NCBI RefSeq assembly: GCF_900100255.1
Contig: NZ_FMTS01000002.1
Span: forward strand, 87,400-151,399
Source of the DNA: Asticcacaulis taihuensis
GTDB lineage: Bacteria; Pseudomonadota; Alphaproteobacteria; Caulobacterales; Caulobacteraceae
Reading direction: 5' to 3'
DNA: 64,000 nt
Under the pieces are notes generated by a model. That model had not been told where the DNA came from, did no database searches, and was given only the letters and a program-made list of their open reading frames with translations. The position numbers and the translations under genes are program-made. Positions 53,067 to 60,560 of the stretch are shown here, in pieces. Each line of letters opens with the position of its first letter. Position 1 is the stretch's first letter.

Positions 53067-54917
53067 ATGGCGCCTATGGCCAAAAACCCCTCCCCTAAGG
53101 CGCCGCTGCTCGCCCTGAAAGACGTCCGCCTGATGGACGGCATGAACCCGCTGTTCGACGGCGTCGATATCGCGCTGGAGCGCGGCGTGCGCGCCTGTCT
53201 CGTCGGCAAGAACGGCGCCGGCAAATCGACCCTGATGCGCCTGATGTCCGGCCTGATCGAGGCTGATTCCGGCGAGCGCATCGTCAGCAACGGCATCCGT
53301 TACGCTTTCGTGCTTCAGGAGCCGGAGCCCAAGGGCGAGACCATCCTCGACTGGGCCTGTTCCGGCGGCGCCGAGCATTATACTGCCGAGGCCGAACTCT
53401 ATGCCTTCGAGATCGATCCGAATGCACCGACCACCTCCATGTCCGGCGGGGAAAAGCGCCGCGCCGCGCTCGCCAAGGCGTTTGCCGAAGAGCCCGATCT
53501 GCTGTTCCTCGACGAACCGACCAACCACCTCGATATCTTCGCTATCGAAACCCTCGAAGACCGTCTGCGGTCTTTCCGCGGCGCCGCCCTGATCGTCTCC
53601 CACGACCGGACCTTCCTGGAGCGCACCACCCAGCGCTGTTTCTGGCTCTACGATAGAAAAGTCATGAAGCTGGATCAGGGCTATGCCGGCTTCGAGCCGT
53701 GGTCGGAACAGGTGATGAAAGACGCCGAGGAATCGCTGTCGCGCCTGCAAAAGGCGATCGAGCGCGAAACGAAAACCTTCTACTCCTCGATCACTGCCCG
53801 CCGCACGCGCAACGAAGGCCGCGCCGCCCGCCTGGCCGCCATGCGCGCCGACGCCACCGCCCGCCTGATGCAGCGCTCGAAAACGCTCGAAATGAGCATC
53901 GATTCCGGCGGCACTTCCGGCAAGCTTGTAGCCGAACTGAAGGGCGTCAGCAAGGCGTTCGGCGAACGCACCCTGCTGAAGAACTTCTCGACCCGCATCA
54001 TGCGCGGCGATCGCCTGGCGATCGTCGGTCCCAATGGCGCCGGCAAGTCGACCCTGGTCAAGCTGCTGCTCGGCCAGATCCCGGCGGATTCGGGCGAGAT
54101 CAAGCTCGGCACCAATCTCGAAGTCGCCTATCTCGACCAGGGCCGCGACGCGCTGAAGGGCGAGGAAACCCTGTGGGACGTGCTGGCCAATTCCGGCTCC
54201 GACCAGATCATGGTCCAGGGCACGCCGCGCCATGTCGCCGCCTATGCCAAGGATTTCCTCTTCCGCGAAAACCAGTTGCGCCAGCCGGTGAAGTCGCTCT
54301 CCGGCGGCGAGCGCAACCGCCTGCAACTGGCCCGCGCCCTGGCCAAGGCCACCAACCTGCTGGTGCTGGATGAGCCGACCAACGACCTCGACATGGACAC
54401 GCTCGACCTGCTCGAAGACATGCTGGCCGATTACGACGGCACGCTGATCCTGGTCTCGCACGACCGTGACTTTATCGACCGCCTGGCCACTTCCACCCTG
54501 GCCCTGAACGGCAAGGGCGCGGCCGCCGAAACGCCCGGTGGCTGGCAGGACTTCATCCGCCAGAACCCGGACTTCTTCTCGGCGATTTCGCGCATGGAAT
54601 CGATCAAGATCAAGGGCGAAGCGCCATCCGTGCTCTTTGAAAAGCCGGTGGAAGTGGCCACGCTCAGCAAGAAGCCGGCCGCCAAGCTCTCCTACAAGGA
54701 CCAGAAGCGCCTGGAAGACCTGGAACGCCTGATGCCTGAATGGCAAGCCGAGATCGAAAAGCTGGAAGAAATTCTCAGCGATCCGAACCTCTATACCAGG
54801 GCGCCCAAGGCGTTCGAGCAGACCACCCGGCAACTGACCCACACCCGCACCTCACTGGAAAACGGTGAAATGGAGTGGCTGGAACTGGAAGAGAAACGCG
54901 CCGCCCTCGCCGGCTGA
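53067..54917 (+). CDS. uup: ABC-F ATPase (Uup-like)
   Basis: 616 residues, two ABC domains without membrane segments. First Walker A GKNGAGKST (47-55) and signature MSGGEKRR; second GPNGAGKST and LSGGERNR. Walker B LLFLDEPTNHLD and LLVLDEPTNDLD. Linker and C-terminal coiled coil (KLSYKDQKRLEDLERLMPEW). ABC-F proteins act on the ribosome. The start is ATG at 53067 or the ATG at 53076; neither has a strong ribosome binding site. Confidence 0.92.
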   Translation: MAPMAKNPSPKAPLLALKDVRLMDGMNPLFDGVDIALERGVRACLVGKNGAGKSTLMRLMSGLIEADSGERIVSNGIRYAFVLQEPEPKGETILDWACSGGAEHYTAEAELYAFEIDPNAPTTSMSGGEKRRAALAKAFAEEPDLLFLDEPTNHLDIFAIETLEDRLRSFRGAALIVSHDRTFLERTTQRCFWLYDRKVMKLDQGYAGFEPWSEQVMKDAEESLSRLQKAIERETKTFYSSITARRTRNEGRAARLAAMRADATARLMQRSKTLEMSIDSGGTSGKLVAELKGVSKAFGERTLLKNFSTRIMRGDRLAIVGPNGAGKSTLVKLLLGQIPADSGEIKLGTNLEVAYLDQGRDALKGEETLWDVLANSGSDQIMVQGTPRHVAAYAKDFLFRENQLRQPVKSLSGGERNRLQLARALAKATNLLVLDEPTNDLDMDTLDLLEDMLADYDGTLILVSHDRDFIDRLATSTLALNGKGAAAETPGGWQDFIRQNPDFFSAISRMESIKIKGEAPSVLFEKPVEVATLSKKPAAKLSYKDQKRLEDLERLMPEWQAEIEKLEEILSDPNLYTRAPKAFEQTTRQLTHTRTSLENGEMEWLELEEKRAALAG

Positions 54918-54924
54918 TCTTTTG

Positions 54925-55020
54925 TACCTCCCCGACTTGTCGGGGTTTAGCGCAAGCGAAAGTGTAGCTTTCGCCAGCTATGGGACCGCGAGCGAAGCGA
55001 AGGGGTGGTGGGGTTTCTTA
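54925..55020 (+). repeat. B-type palindromic element with an internal insert
   Basis: Starts TACCTCCCCGAC and ends GGTGGTGGGG. Between CGGGG and GGGACCG about 35 bases are inserted that hold their own hairpin (GCGAAAG...CTTTCGC). Seven bases after the ABC-F stop. Confidence 0.85.
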
Positions 55021-55129
55021 CTCCTCCCGTCTTATCCACTTCCCGCAGTCACAACCAAAAATCCCCGCCTATTAGGTCTTAATTAAACTCACTGGCTTAA
55101 GCTTTCAGGGTTACAACCTGACGTACCGC

Positions 55130-56146
55130 GTGAAAGTCATCAAGCAAGCCATGACCAAGCCTGCCCGCCGCGCCTGTTCTCTGCTGCCCGCCGCCGCTCT
55201 TCTGACGGTGATTGCGGTGCCTTGCACGGCGCTCGCCAGTTCGTCCGGCCCCTATCTCAACTGGAACGCCAAGGCTCAGCCGGTTACGCAGGCGCCACCG
55301 CAGACCGAGCAGGTCCAGACCGCCACCGGCGCCTATCCCGTTCCGCCCTCGCCCTATGGCCAGGTCGGCGATCCTTGTGCCAAATCCTTACGCTGGCCCG
55401 CCAAACAGGCGCCGGCCGTGGCTTCGGTCTCCCCGCCGCCGCAGCCGGATTTCGCCCCGGTGCCGACCGCCTCCATACGCAATCCGGCGCCAGTTTCGGT
55501 GTCCCAGCCCGTGCCAATGACCGCGCCGAAGCCGGTGGCTGTGGTGCCCTTACCCGCCCCTGGGCCCGAACGCGAAGACCCCGGCCTGGCCGACGATCCC
55601 GACCTGACGCCCGAAGCGCCGGTCGCCGCACAGCCCTCACCGCCTCAAGCTGCCCGCAAGTCCGCGCCCGCTGTGGCGTCAGCGCCAACGCCTGCGCGCA
55701 CCGAAACCGCGCCGCCCTCGGCCGCCGTCGCCTCAGCCCTCAGCACCGACGGCGCCTACGAAGTGCCCGCGACAAGCAAATACGCCGCCCGCATCGCCGC
55801 AGCCCGCGCCGCCCAACTGCCAACTGCCGAAGCGCCCAAAACCGGCAAGCCAGAGGCCAAACAGACCGCCACCGCACCGGAACCCGATGTCTCCCTGGCC
55901 TCGCAGGAAACCGACCACGTCTTCATTCCCGGCGAGCACTACACCACACCGGCCGACGAACCACGCCTTTACAGCCTGCATCGCCAGTACGGGATGCGCC
56001 CCGATCCGATCACCGTCACACCCGACGCCACCGGCGCGCTGCTGACCGTTTCGCCGGAAGAAGGCGGCGATCCGAACGATGACGATAAGGCCAATGATCG
56101 TACTGGCAGCGATACCGGCAAAAAATCCGACACCGATAAGAACTGA
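55130..56146 (+). CDS. Proline/alanine-rich exported protein
   Basis: 338 residues with a GTG start (an ATG at 55151 is possible). Signal peptide about 8-37 (LLPAAALLTVIAVPCTALAS). The mature part is disordered, rich in Pro, Ala and Gln; the C-terminal third has HVFIPGEHYTTPADEPRLYS and ends with an acidic, Asp-rich tail. No family recognised. The composition suits a cell-envelope spacer. It shares strand with the DUF2336 gene downstream, which starts 67 bases after its stop. Confidence 0.65.
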   Translation: MKVIKQAMTKPARRACSLLPAAALLTVIAVPCTALASSSGPYLNWNAKAQPVTQAPPQTEQVQTATGAYPVPPSPYGQVGDPCAKSLRWPAKQAPAVASVSPPPQPDFAPVPTASIRNPAPVSVSQPVPMTAPKPVAVVPLPAPGPEREDPGLADDPDLTPEAPVAAQPSPPQAARKSAPAVASAPTPARTETAPPSAAVASALSTDGAYEVPATSKYAARIAAARAAQLPTAEAPKTGKPEAKQTATAPEPDVSLASQETDHVFIPGEHYTTPADEPRLYSLHRQYGMRPDPITVTPDATGALLTVSPEEGGDPNDDDKANDRTGSDTGKKSDTDKN

Positions 56147-56213
56147 TCGATACTCTCTAAACCTTCCCGCCAGCCAAAACCTTCTCAGCCAGAATGGCCC
56201 TCAAGGAAACAGA

Positions 56214-57311
56214 ATGTCCCGCGTCCCGACCTCAGCCCTGACCGACCTGATCGAACTGGCCCAGGAGCCCTCGAGCACCAAGCGCCGCGAACTGCTGCGC
56301 CAGGTGACCGGTATCTTCATGACCAATCCGGAAGAGATCAGCGGACCGGAAATGGAACTCTATGACTCGGTGATGAGCCAGCTCACCGCCGATATGGAAA
56401 CCCTGGTCCGCGCCGAAATCTCCACCACCATTTCCCAAACCCGCAACGCCCCGCTCGGCCTGCTGCGCCGTCTGGCCTCCGATGACATCGCCGTCGCCGA
56501 ACCGATCCTGACCCGCTCGCAGGCGCTCAGCGAAACCGATCTGATGCACATCGTCTCGACGCAGGGGCAGGATCACCTGCGCGCCGTTTCCAGGCGCGAC
56601 ACGGTGCCGGAAAGCGTCTCCGGCGTCATCGTCAACCGCGGCGACGACACCACCCTGCACACCCTCCTCAGCAATGACGGCGCCCGCCTGTCTCGCGCCA
56701 CCAACGAGCAGGTCATTCAGCGCGCCCAGGCCAATCCGGCCCTGCACGAAGTCGTGGTCAACCGCGCCGACATGCCGGTCGACCTGATGAACGACATGTA
56801 TTTTGTCGTCGAGGCCCGCCTGCGCGAACGCATCATGCGCGAAAACGAAAAGCTCGACCCCGCCGTGCTCGAACAGGCCCTGTCAAAGGGCCGCGACAAG
56901 GTGGCCGTGGCCTATGGCAGCTTCCCGGACGACTATGAGAAGATCTTCGCCGAGGTCGAATCCTTACGCCGCAATTCGCGCCTGACCCCAACCCTGCTCG
57001 CCAAGTACATGCGCGATCCGAACCCGACCTATTTCCTCTGCGCCCTGGCGCAGATGGCCGATATCGATTTCCTGACCGCCCGCCACCTGGTCGAGAAAAA
57101 GGAAATCGACGCGCTCGCCATCGCCTGCAAGGCCGCCGATCTCGACAAGGCGCTCTTCCTGACCTACGCCATGATCATGCTGTCCGACCAGGAAAACGCC
57201 ATGGGCAAGGCCAGCGAATACGGCCGGCTCTATACCGACCTGCCGCGCGACACGGCGCTTCGCACCATCCGCTTCTGGCGCCTCAGGCGCGCCGAAGGCC
57301 ACGCCGCTTAA
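56214..57311 (+). CDS. DUF2336 domain protein
   Basis: 365 residues from the ATG at 56214 (AAGGAAACAGA just upstream). DUF2336 helical-repeat protein of alphaproteobacteria: PTSALTDLIELAQEPSSTKR at the N-terminus, LLRRLASDDIAVAEPILTRS, and VSQ-type repeats. Function unknown; such proteins are common in Caulobacterales. Followed by a convergent block. Confidence 0.85.
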   Translation: MSRVPTSALTDLIELAQEPSSTKRRELLRQVTGIFMTNPEEISGPEMELYDSVMSQLTADMETLVRAEISTTISQTRNAPLGLLRRLASDDIAVAEPILTRSQALSETDLMHIVSTQGQDHLRAVSRRDTVPESVSGVIVNRGDDTTLHTLLSNDGARLSRATNEQVIQRAQANPALHEVVVNRADMPVDLMNDMYFVVEARLRERIMRENEKLDPAVLEQALSKGRDKVAVAYGSFPDDYEKIFAEVESLRRNSRLTPTLLAKYMRDPNPTYFLCALAQMADIDFLTARHLVEKKEIDALAIACKAADLDKALFLTYAMIMLSDQENAMGKASEYGRLYTDLPRDTALRTIRFWRLRRAEGHAA

Positions 57312-57441
57312 TCGGGCCTTTGTCCCGATTAAGCTTTTTTCTTAAGAAGATACCTCGCATCAGGGCTAGGCGCCCCCCTCGGCGCGCAGTCGCGCTTGCC
57401 AAAAATGCGATTAGTCATCGCCTTTTGGAAATCCATCCTTA

Positions 57442-57520
57442 TACCTCCCCAGTTTACTGGGGAGGGGGACCGCACGACGCGCGAAGCGCTAGATGCGGTG
57501 GTGGGGCTTCTTGCTTGCTT
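57442..57520 (+). repeat. B-type palindromic element
   Basis: Stem ACCTCCCCAGT...ACTGGGGAGG, inner GCACGACGCGCGAAGCGC...ATGCGG and end GGTGGTGGGGCTTCTTGCTT. In the 378-base gap between the DUF2336 gene and the convergent small gene at 57690. Confidence 0.9.
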
Positions 57521-57540
57521 CCTTCCCCCCGCCTCCAGGC

Positions 57541-57568
57541 AAAAAAAAGCCGCGCTAAACAGCGCGGC
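57541..57568 (-). terminator. Strong intrinsic terminator
   Basis: Minus strand: stem GCCGCGCT / AGCGCGGC, loop GTTT, followed by eight T. It ends the candidate small RNA described at 57541-57626. Confidence 0.9.
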
Positions 57569-57626
57569 CAGTTTACAGGGAGGAAACGCCCAGGAAGGGC
57601 AAAGACCTCGAACAAGGTCTAGGCCC
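57541..57626 (-). ncRNA. Candidate small regulatory RNA with anti-Shine-Dalgarno loops
   Basis: About 80-86 nt on the minus strand. Reading 5' to 3': an AGACCT/AGGTCT stem-loop (57603-57620); GCCC-UUCCU-GGGC, whose loop is anti-SD; GUUU-CCUCCCUGU-AAAC, whose loop CCUCCC is complementary to Shine-Dalgarno sequences; then the terminator stem with eight U. AAGGGC (57623-57628) can instead pair with GCCCTT to give a two-tier first hairpin. There is no open reading frame. C-rich anti-SD loops are the hallmark of several alphaproteobacterial trans-acting RNAs. The RNA is predicted, not observed. Confidence 0.6.
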
Positions 57627-57628
57627 TT

Positions 57629-57657
57629 CTTATAGCAGGCTGTTAGCGCTACCGCAA
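57629..57657 (-). promoter_or_regulatory. Promoter of the candidate small RNA
   Basis: Minus strand: -35 TTGCGG (57657-57652), 17-base spacer, -10 TATAAG (57634-57629). GCTATAAG also fits seven of eight positions of the Caulobacter housekeeping -10 (GCTANAWC). The spacer contains the palindrome TAGCGCTA (57644-57651), which could be a repressor site. Confidence 0.6.
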
Positions 57658-57658
57658 G

Positions 57659-57686
57659 AAAAAAATGACAGCGCTGTCATTTTTTT
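57659..57686. terminator. Bidirectional terminator-like perfect palindrome
   Basis: Seven A, TGACAGC/GCTGTCA, then seven T: a perfect 28-base palindrome starting three bases after the stop codon of the minus-strand gene at 57690. It fits as that gene's terminator, directly upstream of the small RNA promoter. Confidence 0.75.
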
Positions 57687-57689
57687 CGC

Positions 57690-57926
57690 TCACCCCTCTG
57701 CATTTGCGTGCAGGAACTTCGCCAGCGGTTCACGCAAGATCTGCGGCCCGGAAACCGCCGCCTCGAACAGGCGTTTCTGGATATCACGCGGCAGGTCGAA
57801 CCAGCGCATGACCACTGCCGTGCCCAGGGCCTGGACCAGTTCGCGTTCATCTTCGCGCAGGTCGTGGCCGGCCGAAAGGTTCCAGGCCAGATATGGCTTG
57901 CCGCCGTCAGATGCCTTTTCCATCAT
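57690..57926 (-). CDS. Small conserved-looking protein, unknown function
   Basis: 78 residues from the ATG at 57926. Soluble; EKASDGGKPYLAWNLSAGHD, then LREDERELVQALGTAVVMRW and FDLPRDIQKRLFEAA give a compact helical look. The start overlaps the stop of the upstream proline-rich small gene (ATGA), so the two are coupled. A terminator palindrome lies right after the stop. A longer frame to 58160 runs through the other gene and is not used. Confidence 0.65.
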   Translation of the reverse strand: MMEKASDGGKPYLAWNLSAGHDLREDERELVQALGTAVVMRWFDLPRDIQKRLFEAAVSGPQILREPLAKFLHANAEG

Positions 57927-58093
57927 ACCGCCTCCAGACCACGCGGCCCCCAGGCGTCCGGCGGCGGCAGGGGTTCCGGCACGGGTATAGGCTCCTCGCC
58001 TTTGGGGACTGGCGATATGTCGGGCACATCGGGGGCCGGATCGGACACGGGCGGCGGCGGATCGTCCTGAATATGGGTTGCAGTCAGGGTCAT
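57923..58093 (-). CDS. Small proline-rich protein
   Basis: 56 residues from the ATG at 58093 with GGGAG nine bases upstream. Mostly Pro, Asp and Glu (DDPPPPVSDPAPDVPDI; EEPIPVPEPLPPPDAW), so probably disordered. Its good ribosome binding site and coupling to the 78-residue gene support a real gene. Function unknown. Confidence 0.55.
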   Translation of the reverse strand: MTLTATHIQDDPPPPVSDPAPDVPDISPVPKGEEPIPVPEPLPPPDAWGPRGLEAV

Positions 58094-58436
58094 GGTGATG
58101 CTCCCGGATAGATATCGGACAGCGCAACCTAGCACTCACACCGTAAAATCCGCAGACCACAAACCGGCAGCTAAATCAAAATTTCATAAATACAGGAAAA
58201 ATCCCTTGTCCGTAAAACATATCCGCTTTTCACCAGACATCCGAAAAGCGAATACTTCCTGTCTATTTGCCATAGCGATAAGGCTTACAATCTCTTTACC
58301 ACGGTTACCGGCCATATGGATGACAATCTTACGGACCGGAGCGTAGGGTCTGCGCCGTGCCCGGCGATACTGGGCACGGCATCAATCACACACACCCTAA
58401 TGCCATCCCGCAGCCCCTGCGGGAAAAGGAGATACC
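58094..58436. other. Intergenic region with two leader hairpins
   Basis: 343 bases between divergent genes. The left half is A/T-rich and should hold the promoters in both directions; I could not fix a convincing -10/-35 pair. The right part holds two stems in the leader of the gene at 58437: GCCGTGCCC/GGGCACGGC (58354-58380) and CCCGCAG/CTGCGGG (58407-58423). The second ends six bases before the AGGAG ribosome binding site. Confidence 0.6.
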
Positions 58437-58973
58437 ATGCCCAGAAACAATGATGACCAACGCAATTCCCAATCCCGCGAACGCGACGAAGAGGGTCGCT
58501 TCACCAGCAATCCTGGTCGCTCATCCTCGCGCTATGACGATGACGACGACGATTACCGCACCCAGGGCCGCGACCGCGATGAAAACGGCCGCTTCACCAG
58601 TGGCCGCGACCGCTCCCAGGACGAGGACCGCGACTTTGAGGACTGGCACGCCTATGGCCATGCCCGCGGCTGGCACGCTCACCAGCAAGGCCGCCATGGT
58701 CAGGCCAACCGCAACCGTGATGAAGAAGGCCGCTTCACCCGTGGTGGGCGCGGCTCGCAAAATCGTGACGATGACCGCTCTTACGGGGCTACATCGGGAC
58801 AAGGCCGCGGCTGGCACGGCGATCCGGAAGGCCATGCCCGCGCCGGCAGTATGAGCCACGGTGGCTCGCAAAGCCGTGGCCGCGATTATGACGACGATGA
58901 TGATATGCGCGGTCGTGGTGCCACCAGCCGCGAACGCGACGACAACGGCCGCTTCGTCGGCAACCGCCACTAA
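58437..58973 (+). CDS. Disordered, highly charged repeat protein
   Basis: 178 residues, with AAGGAG ideally placed before the ATG. Composition is Asp, Arg, Gly, Asn, Ser and His, with almost no aliphatic residues. Four copies of a short motif are seen: RDEEGRFTS (17-25), RDENGRFTS (46-54), RDEEGRFTR and RDDNGRFVG near the end. HARGWHAHQQGRHGQ and QGRGWHGDPEGHARAG form a second repeat pair. It resembles small stress-induced hydrophilic proteins of alphaproteobacteria, but the function is unknown. No signal peptide, so cytoplasmic. Confidence 0.7.
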   Translation: MPRNNDDQRNSQSRERDEEGRFTSNPGRSSSRYDDDDDDYRTQGRDRDENGRFTSGRDRSQDEDRDFEDWHAYGHARGWHAHQQGRHGQANRNRDEEGRFTRGGRGSQNRDDDRSYGATSGQGRGWHGDPEGHARAGSMSHGGSQSRGRDYDDDDDMRGRGATSRERDDNGRFVGNRH

Positions 58974-59019
58974 CAAGAGTCAGATACTTTTAAACTGAAG
59001 CTTTGCATCGAGTGCGCAT

Positions 59020-59147
59020 AAGAAGCCCCACCACCACATCTCAGGCGCTACACGCCTTCGTGCGGTCCCTCCTTATTAGTTCCTCCCCGCTTGTCGGGGA
59101 GGGGGACCGCGCCATTCTTCACGGCGTGGTGGTGGGGTTTCTTGCTT
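59020..59147. repeat. Back-to-back B-type palindromic elements
   Basis: Inverted, shortened copy 59020-59074 (first stem missing) and complete forward copy 59081-59147. They fill most of the gap before the flavoprotein gene. Confidence 0.88.
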
Positions 59148-59271
59148 CGACCCACACCATAACCATGTAGCCTGTCATTTTTTTGTGACCGCTCCCTGTC
59201 CTATAGTCATTTGGCTTGTCCGCGCATGATACCGTCATATAGGGTGCCGGCACTTACAGATGGGGGACGCC

Positions 59272-60420
59272 ATGGACAGACGCACGCTTATTCGCACCGG
59301 CCTGGCCACCGCTCTGCTGGCCCCTTTAACCACACCTCGAATGGCCCTGGCCGCCGAGCCGCCGCTTATCCCCATCCGCACCGATCCGGCCCAGGTGTTC
59401 CGCACCACGGTCTGCCTGCGCCCTTTCCGCGCCAAAGGTCCGCGCATCGAAAGCGAAAGCGTCGGGCGCAAACAGGTCATCCATAATTACGGTCATGGCG
59501 GCAGCGGCTGGTCGCTCTCCTGGGGCTCGGCCGCAGAAGCCGTCTGGCTGGCCATGCAGTCATCGCCGCGAAAACTGGCGGTGATCGGCGCCGGGGCGCT
59601 TGGCCTGACCGCCGCCATCACCGCCCAGCGCGCCGGCGCCGAGGTCACCATCTATGCAAAGGAACGCTTTCCGTTTGTCCGCTCGGCGCGCGCCACCGGT
59701 ATCTGGTCGCCGGATTCGCGCGTCGCGCAAACCACGGCCATGCCGGCTGATTTCCCCGTCCGCTGGGAACGCATGGCGCGCACCTCGGTCGCCCTGCACG
59801 AAAGCTATGTCGGCAGCGCCGGCAATCCGGTGGAATGGATCGATTATTACATCCTGCGCGATCCGGAACCTGAGTCCCTGCCAACCGCCCCTGAAGCCCC
59901 GGAAGCTTTTGACCCTGGTTTTGCCTCTCTGAACGATCGCCTTCAGGGCCTTATGCCGCATTCAGGTCCGGTAGCGCCCGAAACCACACCCTTTGCCGCC
60001 GCTCAAGTGCGCCGCGCCGCCAATCTGTCCTTCAATATCGCCGACTACGGTCGCCAGCTTGAGGCCGACTTCCTGCTGGCCGGCGGCCGGTTTGAACATA
60101 TGGAATTTCATGAACCGTCCGACCTCTCCAGACTGAAGGAAAAGGTCGTCATCAACTGCACCGGCTATGGCGCCCGCGCCCTGTGGCGCGATGAAAGCGT
60201 CATCCCCGTGCGCGGCCAGATTGTCTGGCTGACGCCGCAGGAAGGCGTCCATTACGGCTTCTATTCTCACGGCATCGGCGTTCTGGCCCGCCGCGACGGC
60301 ATAGTGGTGCAGGACTTCGGCCCCGACGAAGCCTTCGGCTGGAACGACGCCAATGAGACCGCCGATCCTGTGGCGGCACAAGCGACACTCGAAAAACTGA
60401 AGACGGTTTACCGGGCGTAG
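59272..60420 (+). CDS. Circularly permuted D-amino-acid-oxidase-like flavoprotein, exported
   Basis: 382 residues from the ATG at 59272 (GGGGG five bases upstream). Signal peptide with RR at residues 3-4, probably Tat. In canonical D-amino-acid oxidases the FAD motif is N-terminal and the RPxR plus HNYGHGG blocks are C-terminal. Here LRPFRAKGPRIE (Arg50) and IHNYGHGGSGWSLSWG (70-85) come first, then VIGAGALG (104-111), and the chain ends at the equivalent of the middle of DAAO (INCTGYGARAL, then RGQIVWLTP). All parts are present, so a fold-preserving permutation is likely. Expected reaction: oxidation of a D-amino acid or other secondary amine with FAD. Confidence 0.75.
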   Translation: MDRRTLIRTGLATALLAPLTTPRMALAAEPPLIPIRTDPAQVFRTTVCLRPFRAKGPRIESESVGRKQVIHNYGHGGSGWSLSWGSAAEAVWLAMQSSPRKLAVIGAGALGLTAAITAQRAGAEVTIYAKERFPFVRSARATGIWSPDSRVAQTTAMPADFPVRWERMARTSVALHESYVGSAGNPVEWIDYYILRDPEPESLPTAPEAPEAFDPGFASLNDRLQGLMPHSGPVAPETTPFAAAQVRRAANLSFNIADYGRQLEADFLLAGGRFEHMEFHEPSDLSRLKEKVVINCTGYGARALWRDESVIPVRGQIVWLTPQEGVHYGFYSHGIGVLARRDGIVVQDFGPDEAFGWNDANETADPVAAQATLEKLKTVYRA

Positions 60421-60560
60421 CGGGCTATTTCCACTGCCACATGGCAATATAATCCGGTCAATGAGCACCCTCATGGATTGCATCGGGGTACGGAATAACA
60501 TACCTTTGTGTGCATAAGCTGCCGCACAGATCGAGCAGGACATCTTCCGGGGGGATCCAC

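Noticed and set aside
57659-57686. LacI-type operator TGACAGCGCTGTCA
   Set aside because: The seven A and seven T flanks and the position three bases after a stop codon fit a terminator better; an operator role cannot be excluded.
58357-58854. Open frame overlapping the disordered repeat protein in another frame
   Set aside because: No ribosome binding site; its Ala/Thr-rich sequence is a frame-shifted image of the Arg/Asp/Gly repeats, and the other frame has an ideal AAGGAG.
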